Origin: JAYWDA01 sp043747555
Lineage (GTDB): Bacteria > Bdellovibrionota > Bdellovibrionia > Bdellovibrionales > Bdellovibrionaceae
Assembly: GCA_043747555.1 (NCBI GenBank)
Contig: JAYTOY010000084.1
Span: forward strand, 1-64,000
Length of the DNA: 64,000 nucleotides
Direction: 5' to 3'
The notes below the pieces were generated by a model that searched no databases, was not told the DNA's origin, and worked only from the letters and a program-made list of their open reading frames with translations. Below, piece after piece: positions 16,095 through 24,849 of this stretch; position 1 is the first letter of the stretch, and the number at the start of each line of letters is the position of its first letter. The translations under genes and the position numbers were made by a program.

Positions 16095-16928
16095 ATGAGA
16101 GCATTCGTAGACCAATTCAAGCAAAGTGCAAAGTTACGTTGGAACCGAGTTCATGATTTCATCCCTCAAATAAGCCTACAAGTTGAGTTCGGTCCCTATA
16201 TTTTAAAAATAGCAGATTCCGTTGATGAATTGATTGAAAGTTTTAAACTTCGCCACGAAGTCTTCCATGTCGAGTTTCAAGGGTCTAGTCCCGGCGGAAT
16301 GGATTTTGATAAGTTTGACCGTTGGTTTGATCACCTGATTATTATCCACAAAGATTCTGGAAAAATCATCGGAACCTACCGCCTTAACTGTACAGATGCC
16401 TTGAAAAATTCTTACACAGCCCTGGAATTTGATCTGACTGAAATATTTAAGAGGCAAGGGCCCTTTCTTGAATTGGGTCGGGCCTGCATTCGTAAAGACC
16501 ATCGAAAGGGCGCGGTCATTTCCTTACTTTGGCGAGGCATTGCCGAATATATGAACCTGACCCAAGCGCAAATTTTATTTGGCTGTTCGAGTATAAAAGT
16601 TAATAATGCTCGTAACGCCGCTTTAATTTATCGCTACTTGATAAATACTGGGGGAGTAACTGAAGACGCTTTAGCAAAGCCAACAGAAAATTTTAAAATG
16701 AAGGATTTCAGTGATTGGATTTCCTACTATAAAAACCAACTGTCGGAGGCCCAAGTGATCGAGGCAGAGGCCTTAATTCCGTCACTTCTGAAATCGTATT
16801 TGAAGCTGGGAGCAAAGGTAGCCGGTGAGCCTGCTTTTGACCAAGACTTTGATTGCATCGATTTACTGACAGTTCTTAGGAGAGAAGACCTGTGTCAGGC
16901 CCTTTCAAAGAAGTTTGCCGTTAAGTAG
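16095..16928 (+). CDS. OlsB-like GNAT N-acyltransferase (ornithine lipid type)
   Basis: The 277-residue protein matches the OlsB/hemolysin-like acyltransferase group: RHEVFHVEF, DKFDRWFDHLII, a GTYRL strand, LELGRACIRKDHRKG and LLWRGIAEYM, then a FGCSS segment. OlsB moves a 3-hydroxyacyl chain from ACP to the alpha-amino group of ornithine, the first step to ornithine lipids. The nearby PlsC-like gene could supply the second acylation. It may instead act on another amino acid. The start ATG 16095 follows AAGGAGG at 7 bases. The end overlaps the next frame only if that starts at TTG 16915. Confidence 0.8.
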   Translation: MRAFVDQFKQSAKLRWNRVHDFIPQISLQVEFGPYILKIADSVDELIESFKLRHEVFHVEFQGSSPGGMDFDKFDRWFDHLIIIHKDSGKIIGTYRLNCTDALKNSYTALEFDLTEIFKRQGPFLELGRACIRKDHRKGAVISLLWRGIAEYMNLTQAQILFGCSSIKVNNARNAALIYRYLINTGGVTEDALAKPTENFKMKDFSDWISYYKNQLSEAQVIEAEALIPSLLKSYLKLGAKVAGEPAFDQDFDCIDLLTVLRREDLCQALSKKFAVK

Positions 16929-16950
16929 CAAGGCAGGCGACAAAGGAAAA

Positions 16951-17964
16951 ATGCACCAGGAAATAGAACGGCTGACAGATCTGATTCAGAAAAATGAAAA
17001 ATTGACTGGCCTTGTTCGGATTAAGAACGACGCTTCAATTGTATTTAAAAATCAAAATTTTTCGCAGTCCTCTTTTACCTTTGGTTCAATGGATCCACTG
17101 GCGCCAACTCTTATTTTAACGGGTGGAGTGCATGGCCTTGAAAGAATTGGCGCCGAGCTGTGTCTCAGCTTATTAAGAACGACGATTGAAAAGCTCATCT
17201 GGGACGAATCCTTCCGACATTTATTAACATCAATTCGATTGGTTTTTTTTCCTTTAATAAATCCAGTCGGTTATTACAATTACTCTCGGTGCAATGGGAA
17301 CGGCGTCGATCTGATGCGAAATTCGCCTGTTAATGCATTAGAAAAGGTTCCATTTCTGCTGGGGGGACAGCGCTTTTCAAAACTACTGCCCTGGTATCGG
17401 GGACTAGAGGGTGTTATTGAAAAGGAAAACCAAATTCTATTTGATAAATTTTTTGAAGACTGTAAATCAAGTCGATGCATCGTTTCAATTGATTTTCACT
17501 CTGGATTTGGATTGAAAGACAGGCTGTGGTTTCCTTATTCAAAAACCCGAAAGCCTTTTGAACATTTGCCGGAAATGCATGCTTTTACAACTCTGTTTGA
17601 AAGAACTCACCCGTACCATATTTATCAAATTGAGCCTCAAAGTACTGGTTACCTTTTACATGGTGATATTTGGGATTATTTATATATGGAACAATTAAAA
17701 AACAATTCGGGTGTTTTTCTGCCACTGACCCTAGAGATGGGATCTTGGTTGTGGGTTAAAAAAAATCCATTGCAAATTATTTCTCGTACAGGACTGTTTA
17801 ATCCCATGAAGGCCCACCGCACGAAGCGAATTTACCGAAGACATCATATTTTATTTGATTTCGTGCTGCGCGCACTTCATTCATTTCCAGTTTGGGCTGA
17901 ACTTAATCCGGCTTTACGAAAGCAGCATGAGCAGTCGGCTCAAGGGCGCTGGTATGAAAACTAA
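16951..17964 (+). CDS. M14-family zinc carboxypeptidase/succinylglutamate desuccinylase-like protein
   Basis: ATG 16951 (AAAGGA upstream) gives 337 residues; a TTG at 16915 would add 12. The zinc ligands are visible as GGVHGLERIG (HxxE) and IDFHSGFG, with GNGVDLMRN as the substrate-binding Asn/Arg segment and LTLEMGSW as the likely catalytic Glu. No signal peptide is seen, so it acts in the cytoplasm on peptides or an acyl-amino compound. It follows the OlsB-like gene and overlaps the next hydrolase gene by 11 bases, which makes an operon of three. Confidence 0.8.
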   Translation: MHQEIERLTDLIQKNEKLTGLVRIKNDASIVFKNQNFSQSSFTFGSMDPLAPTLILTGGVHGLERIGAELCLSLLRTTIEKLIWDESFRHLLTSIRLVFFPLINPVGYYNYSRCNGNGVDLMRNSPVNALEKVPFLLGGQRFSKLLPWYRGLEGVIEKENQILFDKFFEDCKSSRCIVSIDFHSGFGLKDRLWFPYSKTRKPFEHLPEMHAFTTLFERTHPYHIYQIEPQSTGYLLHGDIWDYLYMEQLKNNSGVFLPLTLEMGSWLWVKKNPLQIISRTGLFNPMKAHRTKRIYRRHHILFDFVLRALHSFPVWAELNPALRKQHEQSAQGRWYEN

Positions 17965-18709
17965 GCGGCTCATTGGTTTGCGAGGTTTAGCTCGAGGGCG
18001 TGGCCACTGGGGAAGCTTTCCAAAAGTTTTGTCATCTGCGGATGCTGATATAGAATTAGAATTGCTGGATATTCCTGGAAATGGGACCCGTGCCAGTGAA
18101 AAACTTCCTCTGCGCCCTGAAAAAGTGATCGAAATGATTCGCGCGCAAAGCCGATGGGTAAAGCGCGATGAAAGTTTTTCTATTTTAGGGATTTCTTTGG
18201 GGGGCATGCTAGCGTTAAAATGGGCTGAGATGTATCCGAATGAAGTTTCTAAAGTTTTTGTTGTTAATTCTAGTCTGGGCCAGCTTTCGCCAATTTTTAA
18301 GCGTTTTCAAATGAAACAGATTTCAACTCTTGTAAAGGTCTTACGGGAATCTGACATTGTTGAACGAGAAAAAACGATTATAAATATGACTTCGAATAAT
18401 CAAAAAGTTTGGGATGAGCATTTGGCTCCGATGGCGGCGTTTTCAAAGCAATATCAAGTCAGTCGTTTGAGCTTCCTCCGACAGCTGCTTGTGGCAGCGT
18501 CATTAAGAATTCCCAAATCCATAGAGACAGGAATCACAATTATTGGGTCACAGAATGATCGATTGGTTGATGTTTCGTGCAGTTTAAAGTTAGCCCATTA
18601 TCTTAATGTAACTCCAAAGATTCATTCGTGGGCAGGGCACGACATTCCATTGGATGATCCTTTATGGCTAGCAAAGGTGATCAGCCAAGAGTTATTCGGC
18701 AACGGCTAA
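17954..18709 (+). CDS. alpha/beta-fold hydrolase
   Basis: ATG 17954 overlaps the preceding stop and gives 251 residues, the usual size for the fold. The oxyanion/opening strand (LIGLRGLARGRGHW), the nucleophile elbow GISLGGMLAL (Ser about residue 81), a late Asp in GSQNDRLVD and the final His in WAGHDIPLDD form the expected Ser-Asp-His triad. Substrate unknown; an ester or thioester hydrolase of lipid metabolism would fit the neighbouring acyltransferase genes. Its last 18 bases overlap the convergent SRAP gene. Confidence 0.8.
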   Translation: MKTKRLIGLRGLARGRGHWGSFPKVLSSADADIELELLDIPGNGTRASEKLPLRPEKVIEMIRAQSRWVKRDESFSILGISLGGMLALKWAEMYPNEVSKVFVVNSSLGQLSPIFKRFQMKQISTLVKVLRESDIVEREKTIINMTSNNQKVWDEHLAPMAAFSKQYQVSRLSFLRQLLVAASLRIPKSIETGITIIGSQNDRLVDVSCSLKLAHYLNVTPKIHSWAGHDIPLDDPLWLAKVISQELFGNG

Positions 18710-19633
18710 TTCAGCGGCCTCATAATTGTAGCCAAAGGCCTGAGGGTCATCCAATGCCTGGAACAATTCTTCAGTTGTGTGGTCTTTCGGATTTAACCAG
18801 AGTTCTAAATTAGTTTCTTTCAGAGCGATGATCAGTCGGTCATGGCCTGATTCTGCGATCTCAGCCGTAGCTGGACCGGTGATCGCCGCAAATGAATAAA
18901 AATTATTTTCTGGCGAAGTGCCCCAGTGATCATACAGACAAGCAACCCACATCTGTTGTCCGTCGGGAGGATGATAGTGCAGAACTTGATTGGTTGAATC
19001 TTTTCCCGCGACATTTTCAAAAAAGCTAGTAACAACAAAAAATCCGTGGTGATGGCCAAAAATATTTTTCCAAAAACCCTCTAAGCTATCGCGACGAGCG
19101 TTGTACAGGCCATTAAATTTATAATCTATAGAAGGTGACTGACCTTCAGGTCGGCAATGGTAGCGGGCCAGTTTTATTATACGCCGGCCATTTTCAACGA
19201 CAAGGATTGGGGCATAGGTCATTGGGAAGATGCGATCATCAAATCGTTGCGGCTCTGATCTTTTAAGGTTCGAAATTTTTTCTAGGTGCCATTTGATTTT
19301 CCGGCTTGAGATCCGCTTCTCCTCCAAGCTTTTTTTTGTTTCTTTCTCACCTAATTTTCGTTCGGCATCGGCCAGTCTTTTTTTTTGTTTAAAAAGTTCG
19401 ACCTCAAGGGCTTCTGTTTTTTTGGACTGGTAAGTATCAATAAGACTTTTAATTTTAATTTCAAATGGCGACTGGGGTTTAGTAAAGTTGAACTCGAGAG
19501 CTTTTGATAATTTAATGGTATCGTCTGTGATTCGACGCTGAAACATAGTTTCAAAGTTTTCTTGATCGACTTTAGCGTCAAACTGCTGGCTTAATTTTTT
19601 AATATTTTGTTGGACATTGGCACTAAAACACAA
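18692..19633 (-). CDS. SRAP (YedK/HMCES) abasic-site DNA-protein crosslink protein
   Basis: The SRAP family forms a covalent thiazolidine link between its second residue, cysteine, and abasic sites in single-stranded DNA. TTG 19633 placed a few bases after GGAGGTG gives a protein beginning Met-Cys-Phe-Ser-Ala-Asn, so Cys2 becomes the N-terminus after Met removal. Other visible family features are the RYHCRPEG and FNGLYNARRDSLEGFW segments (Asn/Glu site) and GHDRLIIAL with the active-site His. The 313 residues exceed the usual ~230 because of a charged, probably coiled-coil insert at about 65-125. The true start matters: longer starts would bury the cysteine. Confidence 0.8.
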   Translation of the reverse strand: MCFSANVQQNIKKLSQQFDAKVDQENFETMFQRRITDDTIKLSKALEFNFTKPQSPFEIKIKSLIDTYQSKKTEALEVELFKQKKRLADAERKLGEKETKKSLEEKRISSRKIKWHLEKISNLKRSEPQRFDDRIFPMTYAPILVVENGRRIIKLARYHCRPEGQSPSIDYKFNGLYNARRDSLEGFWKNIFGHHHGFFVVTSFFENVAGKDSTNQVLHYHPPDGQQMWVACLYDHWGTSPENNFYSFAAITGPATAEIAESGHDRLIIALKETNLELWLNPKDHTTEELFQALDDPQAFGYNYEAAELAVAE

Positions 19634-19653
19634 AAGGCACCTCCAAAGTTTTT

Positions 19654-20619
19654 TTAATCCAACCAAAAAATTCCGTGGAGGTTATTTAACAGTTGCGAAG
19701 CGCCCATCCAGTACTGCCCTTTTTCACAGGCAAATCCTTTTTTTTCATAGCCTTTGCAGCCAGTATCTTGTACCAAAAAACGACACTGACCACCCTGCAT
19801 CTTGCGACCGACAATGACGGCCGAGTGATTGAGTTGATCTTTGCAAAACCATTGATCATTCTTAAAGCCGCTTTTGTAGTTTGGGTCAGTCACAACATTT
19901 GAACAAAAATTAATTCCCAACGCAGTTTTAGCAGATAATAAATTATTAATTTTTTCTAAAATTTGAGCCGCTTCGGCCTGTGGTTGAAATAAGAGCTTCA
20001 GAGCTGGTAGGTCTTCTAAATTTTTAGTCTCTTTGCAAAAGGAGAGAAGAGTTTTGGTTATAAATTCTTCCTGGCTTAAGATGAAATTTCTTTCGATATC
20101 GGACACCGGGGCCAGGTCCTCAGGCTTAAGTCCCGCATTTTTTAAAAATTGACTGACTTTTTCAGCAACTTTCATCTTTGTGTCTTTCATTTGAAAAGCT
20201 CGCTGATAAAAAATCTTCAGATTCTTTAAAAGAATATCTATTCCGTAGGGCCCCAGTTTGTCAGAAACTATTTTTGCGCTGCAACTGCCAAACTGCCTAG
20301 CTGCAAAAAGGGCATGCTCTACCTTTCCGCCTGAAAATGTACTGCCAAGGTCGTTAAAATTTTCAATGGTTCTCATGGCCAGAAGTAACGGGGATGTCGT
20401 ATGAGATAAATCTCTATCGCCGTAGGAAAATCGATACTGATCTATTAATGTCGCGACTGAAAAAGCATAACACATATGAGTTGTTCCTTGCGACCAACGA
20501 GGCCCCAAAGTGCTTAAATTAACTTCGCTACAAGAGAAAGAAGAATCAGAGCTAGGGCTAAGGGCAAATCCTGAAGCACCAAAAAAAACGAACCACACAA
20601 ATATCAGAATAAAGGGCAT
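19654..20619 (-). CDS. secreted papain-like (C1) cysteine peptidase
   Basis: The 321-residue precursor has a signal peptide (MPFILIFVWFVFFGASGFA). The segment RWSQGTTHMCYAFSVATLID (about 41-60) resembles the papain active-site helix with Gln and catalytic Cys. LNHSAVIVGRK (about 262) supplies the His, and FLVQDTGCKGY the Asn/Asp-equivalent strand. Between them lies a long helical insert of about 120 residues. It should act in the periplasm or be secreted, possibly against prey or environmental protein. It stands between SRAP and a small membrane protein on the same strand. Confidence 0.75.
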   Translation of the reverse strand: MPFILIFVWFVFFGASGFALSPSSDSSFSCSEVNLSTLGPRWSQGTTHMCYAFSVATLIDQYRFSYGDRDLSHTTSPLLLAMRTIENFNDLGSTFSGGKVEHALFAARQFGSCSAKIVSDKLGPYGIDILLKNLKIFYQRAFQMKDTKMKVAEKVSQFLKNAGLKPEDLAPVSDIERNFILSQEEFITKTLLSFCKETKNLEDLPALKLLFQPQAEAAQILEKINNLLSAKTALGINFCSNVVTDPNYKSGFKNDQWFCKDQLNHSAVIVGRKMQGGQCRFLVQDTGCKGYEKKGFACEKGQYWMGASQLLNNLHGIFWLD

Positions 20620-20743
20620 TTAAGAATGCTAAACACCTTTTAAATGATTCGAAATACTAAAATATAAAGCATGACAAAGGTCGAGCTTAACATTTTATAG
20701 GGCAGAAGTTTTAAGAGCCATGCTTTGGCCTGGCTCTTAAAGG

Positions 20744-20995
20744 TTAATGTCGTACTGCGGAAGAAAGGGAATTAGATTTACTCGTCTTAAAACCGACTTT
20801 TTCTTTCACCGTATCAATGCCCTGATCAATCATGTCGAGGGCAGCACCCGTTTGTTTGGTCAAAATGCCACTTTTATTTAAGTATCTTAAGCCAAAGTAC
20901 GCAGCTGCCCCATACAAAAGCCAGCTCATTCGAAAGCCTCGGATTAAGCTGGGTGCTATGCTCGATGCAGCGGCTGTTTTAAAATTTGAATTCAT
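20744..20995 (-). CDS. small single-pass membrane protein
   Basis: ATG 20995 has a near-perfect AAGGAGG ribosome site 7 bases upstream, and gives 83 residues. A glycine-rich hydrophobic segment (SWLLYGAAAYFGLRYL) at about 22-37 is followed by an amphipathic region (LDMIDQGIDTVKEKVGF) and a serine-rich tail. No family recognised; it resembles small stress or envelope proteins in outline only. Confidence 0.6.
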   Translation of the reverse strand: MNSNFKTAAASSIAPSLIRGFRMSWLLYGAAAYFGLRYLNKSGILTKQTGAALDMIDQGIDTVKEKVGFKTSKSNSLSSAVRH

Positions 20996-21065
20996 AGAAA
21001 TCCTCCTTTTTGAAAGAAGATTCTGCACGATCCTTGCCATAAAGGGATCGTGTTTCATAAGATTT

Positions 21066-22664
21066 TTAATGGAGTCTTTGTTTTTGCGACTCGACATAGT
21101 CTTCGTAGGAAATATATTTATCTTCTTTCAGACCCACATCTATTTCAATAATACGATCTGCAATCGTATTAATAAATTCGTGATCATGGGAAGTGAAAAT
21201 CACGGTTCCTTTAAATCTTTTCACGCCTTCATTAACAGCAGTAATACTTTCCAAATCCAGGTGATTGGTCGGACCATCTAAAAGCAAAACGTTAGCGCCT
21301 GAAAGCATCATCTTAGCAAACATGCAGCGGACTTTTTCGCCTCCCGAAAGGACATCAGGTTTTTTTAACGATTCATCTCGGCTGAAAAGAACTTTTCCTA
21401 AAAATCCGCGAATAAAGGATTCATCTTTTTCTTGTGAATACTGCCTGAGCCAATCGACTAATGTAGCAAATTCGGAATTAAAGTATTTTGAATTATCAGT
21501 AGGGAAGTAACTTCTTAGGGTTGTGACACCCCAAGTATATGACCCCGCATCGGGTTCAAGTTCGCCAGCTAAAATATTGAGCAGCATCGTTTTTGCAAGA
21601 TCACTTCGACCCAGTAGAACAATCTTATCGCCCTTTTTTACATTGAAGCTGATATCTTTTAAAATCACTTTGCCATTTAATGATTTAGTTAAACCTTTTA
21701 CACTGAGCAAATCATTGCCAGCTTCTCGTAAAGGATCAAAACCGATAAAAGGTTGCTTTCGAGTCGACATCGGTAAATCAGATAAGTCCAATTTTTCTAA
21801 TTGTTTTTGCCGCGAAGAAGCCTGTCTTGATTTGGAAGCATTGGCGCTGAATCTTTGAATAAAACTTTTTAACTCTTCGGCTTTGTCAGAATTCTTCTTG
21901 TTTTCATCAGATCTTAATCTCTGATTCAGCTCAGTCGCCTGCCTCCAGAAATCGTAATTGCCGCTATACACAGACACTTTCGAAAAATCAATATCAGCAA
22001 TATGAGTGCAAACTTTATTTAAAAAATATCGATCATGGGAAACAACAATCACCGTATTTTTAAAATTAAAAAGAAAATCTTCTAGCCACTGAATGGCATA
22101 AATATCCAAGTGATTCGTTGGCTCATCCAATAACAAAATATCGGGTTGACCAAATAAGGCTTGGGCTAAAAGGACTTTTACTTTTTGACCAGAATCCAAG
22201 TTTTTCATTAACTTACTGTGCGTGGAATCATCGATACCAAGGCCGGCGAGCATAATTCCGGCTTCGGATTCTGCTTCCCAGCCATTCAGCTCAGCAAATT
22301 CTGTTTCTAATTCTGAGGCTCGGACGCCGTCGGCTTCTGAAAATTCGGGATTTGCATAAATGCGATCTTTAGCTTCCATGATTTTATAAAGTTTTTGATT
22401 TCCCATCAAGACAACTTTTAAAACTTCGATTTCGTCAAAAGCATAGTGATCTTGCTTAAGAACTGACAATCGTAAGTTAGATGGAATACTGACTTCGCCT
22501 GTGTTTGGGTCAATTTCCTTAGCAAGAATTTTTAAAAAAGTTGTCTTGCCAGCGCCATTCGCGCCAATCAAGCCGTAGCAATTTCCGGGTGTGAATTTAA
22601 CGTTCACGTCTTCAAATAGCTTTTTTCCGCCGTATCTTAAACTGACATTATTTGTGCTGATCAT
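21066..22664 (-). CDS. YbiT-like ABC-F protein with degenerate second ATPase site
   Basis: The 532-residue protein aligns along its length with ABC-F translation factors of the YbiT type (no membrane helices, two ATP-binding domains joined by a charged linker). The first domain is complete: GANGAGKTT (34-42), LLLDEPTNHLD and a VVSHDRYFL switch. In the second, Walker A is changed to GRSDLAKT (about 350, no second Gly) and the Walker B catalytic Glu is Gly (LLLDGPTNHLD, about 463), while the signature LSGGEK and TSHDHEF remain. ABC-F proteins bind the ribosome and reset stalled or vacant E/P sites. Confidence 0.88.
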   Translation of the reverse strand: MISTNNVSLRYGGKKLFEDVNVKFTPGNCYGLIGANGAGKTTFLKILAKEIDPNTGEVSIPSNLRLSVLKQDHYAFDEIEVLKVVLMGNQKLYKIMEAKDRIYANPEFSEADGVRASELETEFAELNGWEAESEAGIMLAGLGIDDSTHSKLMKNLDSGQKVKVLLAQALFGQPDILLLDEPTNHLDIYAIQWLEDFLFNFKNTVIVVSHDRYFLNKVCTHIADIDFSKVSVYSGNYDFWRQATELNQRLRSDENKKNSDKAEELKSFIQRFSANASKSRQASSRQKQLEKLDLSDLPMSTRKQPFIGFDPLREAGNDLLSVKGLTKSLNGKVILKDISFNVKKGDKIVLLGRSDLAKTMLLNILAGELEPDAGSYTWGVTTLRSYFPTDNSKYFNSEFATLVDWLRQYSQEKDESFIRGFLGKVLFSRDESLKKPDVLSGGEKVRCMFAKMMLSGANVLLLDGPTNHLDLESITAVNEGVKRFKGTVIFTSHDHEFINTIADRIIEIDVGLKEDKYISYEDYVESQKQRLH

Positions 22665-22721
22665 AGGGGACTATTTGTAAGGGAGTTAAGGGCAATTATC
22701 AACCTGCAGTGTAAAAAAACG

Positions 22722-23561
22722 CTAGTTCCTGAGGGCGCGATAAACGAAAGGGCAGACTTGGGTTGGAATTCGCGGAGCTAAGGGAATTTTATAAGTCGCA
22801 AGGCTAAGTTCAGGGCGCCTTTGCGCTTCTAGGTTGAGTCCACAAAAAATCAGTTGCTCTAAAACCACGGTGTCTTCCGCATTGTAAGTCATCAGAGTTT
22901 CTAAAGCTTTGGGAACTCCGCGCAGGTGCAAATTCCACAATCGGACCGCATCAAAGCCGTCGATATCCATCGAATGACGCTGATGAATCTGTTGAAAAGA
23001 TTTTTGAACTTTTTTAAGGCCGCCCTTGTAATCCAGGCGAGCCATCCAATACCGCAAATCCAAATGGGTCTGCCCCAACTGCAGGCCGAATTCGCGCCGC
23101 AAGAAGGGCAAATCAAAAGTCCCGCCATTAAAAGTGACTAAAAGCTCAGCCTCGGCTTGAACAGACTCTAGCAATTGAAGTTTCTTTTTTCGGTCATGCT
23201 CGATGTGTAAATGTCCTTTGAAAAGGACAGAGATCGTCGTTGAGTGACATTGGGGAGGAAATCCTAAACCCGTGGTTTCGATATCAAGGTAAGCCATCGC
23301 CGCATTTTTCTGCAAAAAAGAAGGTAACAACCGCCACATTTCAGCGCCCCGAAATTTTGTCTGAAAGTACTCGATTTGACCTGAGTGATGAGCCGCTTGG
23401 GATTGATCGATCGCAAATGCTAGTTTTGCAGCTGTTTTTGGCCCGAAAAGACGAGACAAATTAGTTGATAAATCATCCCAATTTTTTAGGCCTAAAGCCC
23501 AAAGTTTTTGTTCGGTTTCAGCCCCGATTCCAGGAAGATGGACAAAACTATTTTGTAGCAT
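22722..23561 (-). CDS. YprB-like RNase H-fold 3'-5' exonuclease
   Basis: The 279-residue protein shows the DEDD exonuclease pattern: AYLDIETTGLG (Exo I, about residue 90), LVTFNGGTFDLPFLRR (Exo II) and a final YNAEDTVVLEQL (Exo III). The N-terminal 50 residues (LPGIGAETEQKLW) look like a helix-hairpin-helix DNA-binding element. Similar proteins are annotated YprB ribonuclease H-like. It is a cytoplasmic nuclease, probably in DNA or RNA repair/processing. Confidence 0.78.
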   Translation of the reverse strand: MLQNSFVHLPGIGAETEQKLWALGLKNWDDLSTNLSRLFGPKTAAKLAFAIDQSQAAHHSGQIEYFQTKFRGAEMWRLLPSFLQKNAAMAYLDIETTGLGFPPQCHSTTISVLFKGHLHIEHDRKKKLQLLESVQAEAELLVTFNGGTFDLPFLRREFGLQLGQTHLDLRYWMARLDYKGGLKKVQKSFQQIHQRHSMDIDGFDAVRLWNLHLRGVPKALETLMTYNAEDTVVLEQLIFCGLNLEAQRRPELSLATYKIPLAPRIPTQVCPFVYRALRN

Positions 23562-23597
23562 TTGCAGAAGTTAGCAGGAATTCACCCAAAGATCCAA

Positions 23598-23963
23598 TCA
23601 ATGAGCTGCCGACGCGTCATCCTTGAATTTGTACATAAACTGGCATGTCAGATTGGACTGAGTGGCACTCCCATCTTTTGTGAACACTAAAGTACTTGGC
23701 ATAAATCCGGATTCGTCATGGGTGATTTTCAAGGTTATATGATCGGAGGTGTACACAGTCAGGGTTTTATTCGTCAGTTCAGAAACAAGTTCTTCCTCGC
23801 CGTTGATTAAAATAGCTGTTTGGCCTTCTTCATTGCGAAAAATGTGAGCTTGAATGGATTCATTATTACAAAAGTAAAGTGGGGTTGTCGTTGGATATGG
23901 AGTTTCAGTGGCCTGTGCGCCTAAACTAAACAACGTTAAAATAATCACCAGAGATGTTTTCAA
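23598..23963 (-). CDS. small exported protein
   Basis: TTG 23963, 5 bases after GGAGG, starts a 121-residue precursor with signal peptide MKTSLVIILTLFSLGAQA. The mature part is beta-rich with two cysteines and no recognisable motif. A soluble periplasmic protein is likely. Confidence 0.6.
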   Translation of the reverse strand: MKTSLVIILTLFSLGAQATETPYPTTTPLYFCNNESIQAHIFRNEEGQTAILINGEEELVSELTNKTLTVYTSDHITLKITHDESGFMPSTLVFTKDGSATQSNLTCQFMYKFKDDASAAH

Positions 23964-24115
23964 TGAATCCTCCTTAAGACTTAAGATATAAAACTAAAAA
24001 GCAATTTGAATGCCAATAATGTTGCCAGCGTGTGGTTGACCGGGGGCCTTAAATGATCCATTTTGGGACTTCTCTTGTGACTTTTTTGAACCCGACTAAG
24101 GTGAAGGAATTTTAG

Positions 24116-24847
24116 ATGAAAAAATTTTTTGCAGCTAACTGGAAATTATTTAAAACTCCGACTGAAACCCGTGAGTTTTTTAAAAAATTTGTGCCCGAAG
24201 TGAAAAGTGTTCAAGACCAAATTATATTTTTTCCGCCGGCGACTTCTTGGGAAGCTGCTAGCCAGACGTTGAATGGCAGCACCATCCAGTGGGGCGCGCA
24301 AAATATCCACAGCGAAGGGCAGGGTGCCTTTACGGGGGAAAATTCAGCCCTTGTTTTGAAAGAGCTGGGCGGCCAATGGGTCTTAATTGGTCACAGCGAG
24401 CGCCGAAAAGTGTTCGGTGAAGTCGACTCTTTGCTAGCAAAAAAAGTTTCTTACGCGTTATCCCTTGGGCTTAAACCGATATTATGTGTCGGCGAGACCT
24501 TAGAAGAACGTGATCTTGGCCTGACTCACACTGTGACAGCGGAACAATTGAAAAATGGCTTAAGCGCTTGTGCTAAAGGTTCCACAATTGTTATTGCCTA
24601 TGAACCTGTGTGGGCGATTGGCACAGGCCGAGTGGCGACGCCTGAGCAAGCTCAAGAAGCCCATGAAAAAATTAAAATTAAATTAAAAGAGCTTGGTTTT
24701 GAAGGCACGCCTGTTTTATACGGCGGAAGTGTTAAGCCAGACAATGCCAAAGAATTACTTTCCAAGCCTGGCATTGACGGATTCTTAGTGGGCGGGGCCT
24801 CTTTGGAAGCAAAAAGCTTCCTTGAGATCTGCCGCAGCCATTCGTAA
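24116..24847 (+). CDS. tpiA: triosephosphate isomerase
   Basis: The glycolytic enzyme that interconverts dihydroxyacetone phosphate and glyceraldehyde 3-phosphate. The 243 residues are slightly shorter than the family's ~250. The catalytic residues are visible: Asn8 and Lys10 in AANWK, His93 in IGHSERR and the base Glu163 in AYEPVWAIGTG, followed by loop 6 and the phosphate-binding GGSV and GGAS segments. The start has AAGGA 7 bases upstream. It stands alone between minus-strand genes, so it is probably a single-gene unit; other glycolytic genes are not in view. Confidence 0.97.
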   Translation: MKKFFAANWKLFKTPTETREFFKKFVPEVKSVQDQIIFFPPATSWEAASQTLNGSTIQWGAQNIHSEGQGAFTGENSALVLKELGGQWVLIGHSERRKVFGEVDSLLAKKVSYALSLGLKPILCVGETLEERDLGLTHTVTAEQLKNGLSACAKGSTIVIAYEPVWAIGTGRVATPEQAQEAHEKIKIKLKELGFEGTPVLYGGSVKPDNAKELLSKPGIDGFLVGGASLEAKSFLEICRSHS

Positions 24848-24849
24848 AA

